A stretch of 64,000 nucleotides of DNA from Arthrobotrys musiformis (taxonomy: Eukaryota; Ascomycota; Orbiliomycetes; Orbiliales; Orbiliaceae): assembly GCA_036971715.1 (NCBI GenBank), contig JAVHJL010000006.1, positions 1,612,001 to 1,676,000 of the forward strand, read 5' to 3'. Shown piece by piece: positions 58,378 to 64,000 of this stretch. Within the stretch, counting starts at the first letter, position 1. Every line of letters begins with the position of its first letter. The notes under the pieces were generated by a model, which made no database searches, was not told the DNA's origin, and saw only the letters and a program-made list of their open reading frames with translations. The translations under genes were made by a program, and so were the position numbers.

Positions 58378-59549
58378 CTACCAGCCATATTTTGATCCCG
58401 CCTCTTTCTTGTTCCGTCGTCCCTCTGCGAAGGACTCTTCGAGGGCTGCCCGTTGGTTTTGCGCGGCTGTGGTATTCTGTTAGTATTTTCGAACCAGAGA
58501 ACGAGAAGTAAGGTATACGCACCATTGAGCAAGCTGGTAAGTTGGTGCTTTCCGGGCTTGATGCTCCTGACGACCGTCCTCTCCGGCGCCAGTTCTCCCG
58601 CCGCACGAGCCGCCTCGTTCTTCTCGTATTCCCTATCGACATTGAAGTCCATAATCTTGATCTCTGCATTCCTCCCCCGGCGCCCCATGAACATCCGCAT
58701 ATCCGCTTCGTCCATGCCCACTTCCTCGCCGATACTCTGGTATGTCTGCGCGCCCGGTGCGGGTCCGTAGGATGTTTCCGCGTACTCCTCCTGTTGATAC
58801 GTCTCCACCGGTATTTCGTCCTCCACCGCTGGTGCCGATTCTTCGATCAATAAAGGCTTATATTCCGCCGCCGTAGACGCCGTAGCAGCCGCCAGGGGTT
58901 TCTCGGTCAACGCAGATCCTAATGAAAACAGCGACACCTTCTTTTCCTCTACTTTCGTCGCACCGGCGGGTTTGGAGGTCTTCTTCTTCCCCGCTGTCGT
59001 CGATTTCCTGAAGAATGGCTGGATAACCCGTCCTTGTATCGGTCCGGCCGGCTTCGTCTCCGCCACCGGGGGGTTTACGAGAGCTTCCTCTGTGGCGGTG
59101 GGAGGTATGGAGGAATCAAGATCATCCTCGACGGTAGGTTGTAAATCCATCCCCGTACCCGCGTACTCCACCTTCTTAACACCACCGCCCAACATCCTCG
59201 TCGCGGTAGTCTTCTTCTCCTCCTTCTCAACCTCCTGCGCGACTTTCACCGCCTCGGCGCCGGTTCTTTTCGGCGCTGGGAGGAAACTTAACATCCCCCC
59301 CCCTCCGGCTGATTTCCCGATCCTACGCGACGAAGGGGCGACATCTTCCTCCGGCGTGAACTTTGGTAATTCGATCTTAATCTTCCGCGGTCCCGTGTTG
59401 GCATCGGGTTTATCGTCGGTGAGTTTTCGCTTTTTGGTGGTTGGCGGCGGGAGGAATGATGATAGTGTGGATTTTTTGGGGAGGGTGGGTGCCGGGGGTG
59501 CGGATTCGGCGTCTGAGGTTTCGGAGTCGGAGTAGGAGACTAATGCCAT
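58378..59549 (-). CDS. PRCC domain protein
   Basis: Relative of human PRCC, a splicing-associated proline-rich nuclear protein. Exons 59549-58523 and 58466-58378; 371 aa. The N-terminus MALVSYSDSETSDAES is the family start. A Lys/Pro/Thr-rich middle includes LSSFLPPPTTKKRKL and GMLSFLPAPKR. The conserved C-terminal block reads DMRMFMGRRGRNAEIKI, FNVDREYEKNEAAR, IKPGKHQLTSLLN, and after the intron ALEESFAEGRRNKKEAG with a terminal KYGW. The acceptor used is CCACAG (58467-58472 side), which restores that ending; a nearer AACAG gives no family match. Converges on P5C reductase with 154 bp between stops. Confidence 0.92.
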
Positions 59550-60825
59550 CGTGTCTGTATTTTATTTTTATTTTATTTTTTTTTTTTTAATTTTTTGGCG
59601 GGTGGTGAAGGTGAAGGTGAAGTGGAAGAAGGGGAGAGGGAGGATTGTGGAAGTTTTGAGGTTTGGTGTAGCGGTGGCTCAAACGGGTAAGTCTCGAGAC
59701 TAGCAGCGAGTTAGTCTCGAGGCCAGGCAGCACCCATGTTCGATCTCGATCCGTGGCGCTGTACGACGGTGCGCTTACAATTAAGCTTCTCGAGACCAGA
59801 TTGTACGATGCCCCCTACGGTAGATATAGGTAGGTAGGCAGCTGCATATTTATTTACCAGACATGGTGTCACGTGTCCCGCGCTACATACTTACCGTCAG
59901 CCCCCGTCAGCAAGGAGTAAAAGGTTTTTGCACTCTAGCCATCTGTATTAGAATGCAATCGAGTGCGTTTTTACAATAAGTTTGTTTCGGGAATACTGTA
60001 TATCATTTCGAAAATATTTGGTTGGGCTATGAAATGCTTATTTGGGATAGTTTTCCATATGAGTATTGGGAGAGTAATAGTCACCGTATATTTAAATTTA
60101 CTACCAAAAGTTTTAGAAAAACGATGGGTGGGATTGTAATTATGCGTCGCCGGGGCCCTGTGGGTTTTCTCAGTTCCTTCTGCTGAAGCAGTATACTTAC
60201 GACGGCCTAGGTCATTAAGATATATGTATGTCTGCTGAATAGATATATAGTGTACGTAAACGGCGATGCCAAAATATAATTTCTTTGAAATAGCTTCTCG
60301 AATTTATTGCTTAAATACCTTAAGTTTACTTATAAAATTACCGAACTACGGTTGTCAAATCTGATAAGTTTATCGATTCTGTTTGGTGAAATACTATTTA
60401 GACACAAGTTAGTATATAAAAGATGCACATGGCCTAAATGCAAGCTCGATATTTCGGAACAGTCTACATTCTGAGGTTCGCATGCACTATCAAATACCAA
60501 GTAATCGATTTAGGGTCCATTTTAAAGTGTTTAACCGGCGTCCTCCCTGACCTTGAAATTATCAGCTGAAACTATGTTGAAGAACTCAATACCAACAGGA
60601 TGCGGGGCGCTTGGACGGCATCTTGGATTTTTCTATATCCTCGACTTCCCATATAGCGCTCACTGTCTCAGGATGAGATCAAGGCTGTGGCGCTGTAATG
60701 GTAGATTCCAACAGGATCTAGGCAAAAGCCGCCCCGATTGAAAGATCACAATAATAATTTAATAGGCATCCATGGAAACCTAAAGAATAGTGTGAGAACT
60801 CTAGAAACATGGAGTTAAGAATCCA
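59550..60825. other. AT-rich spacer containing a tRNA-like relic
   Basis: About 1.3 kb. T-rich sequence precedes the PRCC-like start on the minus strand. A tRNA-like element is at about 59669-59760. Sequence from 59930 to 60440 is strongly AT-rich with no frame of note. Confidence 0.45.
59669..59760 (+). repeat. tRNA-like / SINE-like relic
   Basis: A sequence matching the Pol III A-box consensus (TGGCTCAAACG, 59675-59685) lies about 60 bp before a near B-box (GTTCGATCT, 59738-59746, last base differs). Between them is a perfect 10-bp hairpin: CTCGAGACTA (59693-59702), a 9-nt loop, TAGTCTCGAG (59712-59721). No matching acceptor stem closes it, so it is not a working tRNA. A tRNA-derived SINE fragment or tRNA pseudogene is the best reading. 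Confidence 0.35.
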
Positions 60826-61398
60826 CTAAGCCAGATTCCAGGGCCCCTTTGTAGCTTCCAGAATCCCCCAGGCCGCCTTGACGACCTCAATATCCGTCTC
60901 ATACGACAGCTCCTCCACAGCATCTCCATACTCCTTCCACTCAACCTTCACACCCTCTTTAACCGTTCCATCCCATCCTCCCTCCCTTTTCCTTTCATAA
61001 TCCTCCCCATCAACCGCCGCAATAAACCACCAAACAATCTTCCCCCTCCCTTCTTTCTCCCTCCCAGCTCTCCTGAACTGCATATAAAAACTCTCAGTGC
61101 AGAACTCATACTCCCTAACACGATCTCTAACATCCTCATCATCCTCCGGCAGCGTCAACCTAGTCCCCATCGTCACCGGTAACAAGCTGCATTTATAACT
61201 AGTCTCCTCGTTCGTCTCTCTTACTGCAGCATCTTTCCTCGTTTCGTTGAGATTACGCCGTCCCTTTGGAAGGGTTAGGATGTCTGAGCTTCTGGAGGTG
61301 AGGTTTAGGAGACATATTTTGCGGGATGGGAGGTGGAATAATACGCATCCGGCGGATTCTGTGAGGTGCGTGGAAGGGTAGTGGGCTAGGCTTGCCAT
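60826..61398 (-). CDS. Nudix hydrolase
   Basis: One exon, 190 aa. The Nudix box is complete: Gly46, Glu52, Arg60-Glu61, Glu64-Glu65, within LPKGRRNLNETRKDAAVRE and continuing TNEETSYKC; Ser67 and Tyr68 replace the usual Gly and aliphatic residue. The upstream strand CVLFHLPSRKICLLNL is typical of the fold. The C-terminal part has IVWWFIAAVDGEDY and a final helix KAAWGILEATKG. Such enzymes cleave nucleoside diphosphates linked to other groups; in fungi similar proteins act on diadenosine or inositol polyphosphates, but the substrate is not deducible. No targeting signal. The start ATG is followed at once by the fold, so it is well supported. Confidence 0.92.
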   Translation of the reverse strand: MASLAHYPSTHLTESAGCVLFHLPSRKICLLNLTSRSSDILTLPKGRRNLNETRKDAAVRETNEETSYKCSLLPVTMGTRLTLPEDDEDVRDRVREYEFCTESFYMQFRRAGREKEGRGKIVWWFIAAVDGEDYERKREGGWDGTVKEGVKVEWKEYGDAVEELSYETDIEVVKAAWGILEATKGPWNLA

Positions 61399-64000
61399 GG
61401 TGGAAAGGTATGGAAGAGGTTTGTTTGAGGTTGTGGTATGGAGGTTGATACTTGACGGCTCTGGATCCTTCTATATATTTCTTTCGAGAGGATCCATTAT
61501 ATTCCAGAGCTCTCGTCAACGCAGAGTGGTATAAAATACCACAGGTCCCCTCTTGCAATTATACAGAACTTACGTTCTTACATATCACACATGCTGCAAT
61601 TCCCAAATCGACACCTTCACCTACGAGATGAATACTCTCCTGAAGAAAAGTACTCAGAGAGTCAAGGGCTGGATATTTTCTGAGAGAATATGAATATTCA
61701 TACATTCGCTTCGGTTAAATAAATGGCCGAAGAACCCATCAAGACCTGCTTTGGTTCTGGAGACTACCACCATATGTTATATAACCGCTCTAGGAAAAAG
61801 ATAGCTCAGTTGATGCAGCCATGGAGACACAAACTAGCCCGACCTTTGACGAAACGACCTAGACCTCATGACCAGCAAGCCGCAGCTTTGGAACTCCTTG
61901 CCACAATGGTATCATGTGGCTCCACCCTCTACTAATGTGGTTACATGAATACATAAAAGTGCTTAGGTATATATATCTACAAATAAACATAAACTTGGAG
62001 ATTTGGGCATGAAGAGAACCTCTGGTGGTAAGTACCTCTATCAACAGGCCGACTTAACGCCTTGGGTATGTAAAGGCGATCCCCGCCTGCTTTCATAGCC
62101 CGAGACAACATCATCAGAGCCTACCTGGGTACGGTTCTAGCTCTGGATTGCTCCTAAGATTCTTAACATGTAACCAAACAACAACGACGTAATATCGCCG
62201 AGAGAAAGGCCACCAAAACGCCCAAGAAAAAAAAAATGCAAAAAAAAAGTCCAAAAAAAAAACTGGGCGGTAGACCGAGGGATTGAACTCGAATTATATC
62301 TCGACGGAGCTTGGAAATCCCCCCCTCGAAGCCAGAAACGGTAATTGTTTGTGGTGAGGCGGTTATTCAAATTGTTCGGTCTACCTATAGTTACCATAAG
62401 GCCCACTAGAGATATATATACCCCCTCTGCATTTCCGGCTGCGTAACGCCTTCACGGCAACAAATACCAGACAGGGCACGTGTATTGGCAGTTTCCTAGG
62501 GAAAGATGTGCTCAGTACATCTATACGAGCATTCGAAGATGCTGCCCTAAACATAGCACCCTGATGAACACCTCGGGATATAAAAGCATACTATATCAAA
62601 CTACAGATAAGATACACATTTTCTAGCCTCGTACCATCAACTCATGTAATACTTTTCCAAAAAAGAACGACAGCATGGGCCCACACGACCTCCCAAACCC
62701 AAATACTAAAATATAAAGCATCCCAAACTATTCCCCGATATTGAAAAAGAAATGCTGCAGCTCATATGGTTGATATAAAACACACTATATATCTAAATCC
62801 CAGTTTACTTCCTTATCACCACTGGCATATAATGTAACCATATACCACCGGAAGCTGCAAAGGGTACTCCAATATAAAGTATGACTTTCACAAGGGAATA
62901 CGCTTTAGATTGATCCCGACGATGATATCATATACCAAAGTATCCCTGGTGGTCTCAGTACTGGTGTCCTCAGCAACATGAACTTCCGTTACTGCTACGA
63001 AGAGATAACCATTTATCGTAAACGCGGCATGTCTTTAACTGCTCGTCAGTGAAAGTATCAATGATTTCACCAACGTAATGGCTACTTTCTGCAGCCCAGA
63101 TAGATAGATATAATCAACTCAGAGTCGCACGGCTTACGCTATGTGGCGGAGACACTGATAGGATATATGCACAGCACTACGTCCCACAAAACAGAGGTGA
63201 GCAACCCGCAGAGTATACAAAATCCTAACAAAATGCCGCACACGAGAGCACGGATGGCGAGATCATGTGTAGCCACGAAGACTGGCATACCCTTGCAAGA
63301 ACTTTGGGGTTTACAATAACGCCTCAACTGACAGAAGGAGAGCCTCTTACCCAACAGGGCGCATGGGATGAATGCACCAGTCCCCCGTTTTCCGAACTAC
63401 GTGAGGTTAATGCTCCAGGCTCCAACTGGGAAAACAAAGTAGATCATGGAGAAGGCCGCCACGACCTCCGAGATTCATGATCCCAATCACATACTAGAAT
63501 TCCAAAATCCACTTCTCCACGTTCCCCAGATTCAGAAGAATGTGGCAACAACGGCTTAACTGGACATATGAAGAAATCGGCAAAGATTTAATAATATATT
63601 ATCTGCGCAGGAGACTATATTGATCCCACACGGCGCTAACATATGAACCACCATCACGTCTTATGTCAGATTTCAATAGAATTCAAGACCACCAAAAATG
63701 CATGCGCAACAAACTGTCGGGCAAATTAGCCCAAGCGATGGAAAACTCCCGACGTCACTAAGACGAAGAAGTATGAGACGAGAGAAACTACAATTCCCAT
63801 TTATACTGCAAAGTATATATATTCTCCTAAACAATCCACAGGAGTGCCCTCGTCACCTCTATCTATACTCATTGAATTCCTTGACGAGGATATATAACGA
63901 TATACAGAAGCCAATCCATGTATCCCCCAGGCAAGCCGAGGGTAATTTACCGCCACAAGAACCACGTCATACTTATGCCTCGCAATACCATAAAATATCA
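61399..64000. other. AT-rich spacer at window end
   Basis: About 2.6 kb without a supported gene. An inverted repeat starts at 62269; several A-runs lie at 62227-62262. Frames near 61723 and 63265 are short and without family features. The sequence may continue into a gene beyond the window. Confidence 0.45.
62269..62385 (-). repeat. Pol III-like element closed by a 10-bp stem
   Basis: On the minus strand a 117-nt segment begins GGTAGACCGA (62385-62376) and ends TCGGTCTACC (62278-62269), a perfect 10-bp closing stem. Just before the end lies GTTCAATCC, an exact B-box consensus, inside CGAG...CTCG. Downstream follow long T runs (CAGTTTTTTTTTT), suited to Pol III termination. No good A-box or anticodon arm is found, and the T stem is one base off canonical. 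It is a tRNA-like gene, a pseudogene, or a small non-coding RNA. Confidence 0.35.

Noticed and set aside
1..64000. CRISPR arrays, intact transposons, rRNA and canonical tRNA genes
   Set aside because: I looked for regularly spaced repeats, transposase or reverse-transcriptase motifs, and paired A/B boxes with closing stems. None was found beyond the two tRNA-like relics listed. A hand reading can miss diverged elements.

Overview
The window is nuclear DNA of a filamentous ascomycete. Genes have short GT-AG introns of about 50-100 nt, branch-point-like CTAAC/CTGAC motifs, fungal-only families (Zn2Cys6 regulator, SET9, CTK3, fungal NAT) and clearly ascomycete orthologues (Cwc15, Rds3, Rrp45, Nrd1/Mrn1-like, RPB9). 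Multi-kilobase AT-rich spacers with many simple repeats would suit a Pezizomycete or another early-diverging Pezizomycotina genome, but that placement is inference. I saw no canonical tRNA, rRNA, CRISPR array or intact transposon.

Layout. 0.6-7.4 kb: Cwc15 (spliceosome), Rds3/PHF5A (SF3b) divergent from Rrp45 (exosome ring), then an HSL-type esterase. 7.4-12.7 kb: gene-poor. 12.7-13.7 kb: a striking 308-aa protein made almost wholly of [S/T]YG repeats, visible only after removing one intron. 15.2-17.3 kb: four-RRM Nrd1-like protein. 21.4-28.1 kb, all on the minus strand: CTK3, arylamine N-acetyltransferase, and a six-exon orphan with a homeodomain-like N-terminus and ankyrin-like repeats. 29.7-39.5 kb is more accessory: an orphan polytopic membrane protein, a six-exon epoxide-hydrolase-like protein, a six-exon saccharopine-dehydrogenase-like oxidoreductase, and a Zn2Cys6 protein with an unusual Trp-rich C-terminus. 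41.3-46.0 kb: a 1,524-aa Sec7-PH Arf/Arl exchange factor (Syt1-like). 46-51 kb: gene-poor and microsatellite-rich. 51.1-59.5 kb is a compact housekeeping block: SET9, mitochondrial L7/L12, RPB9 plus an in-frame coding segment beyond its stop, DHFR, P5C reductase, PRCC-like protein. 60.8-61.4 kb: a Nudix hydrolase. The rest is AT-rich spacer with two tRNA-like relics.

Functionally the housekeeping genes lean towards RNA production: transcription (RPB9, CTK3), splicing (Cwc15, Rds3, PRCC-like), decay (Rrp45) and mRNA binding (Nrd1-like). The least explained items are the open frame after RPB9, the SYG-repeat protein, the Zn2Cys6/Trp-rich fusion, the homeodomain-like/ankyrin protein, and the DHFR C-terminus, which is broken at two G8 runs. 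Exon borders were read by hand from splice signals, frame and family resemblance; no alignment was run.
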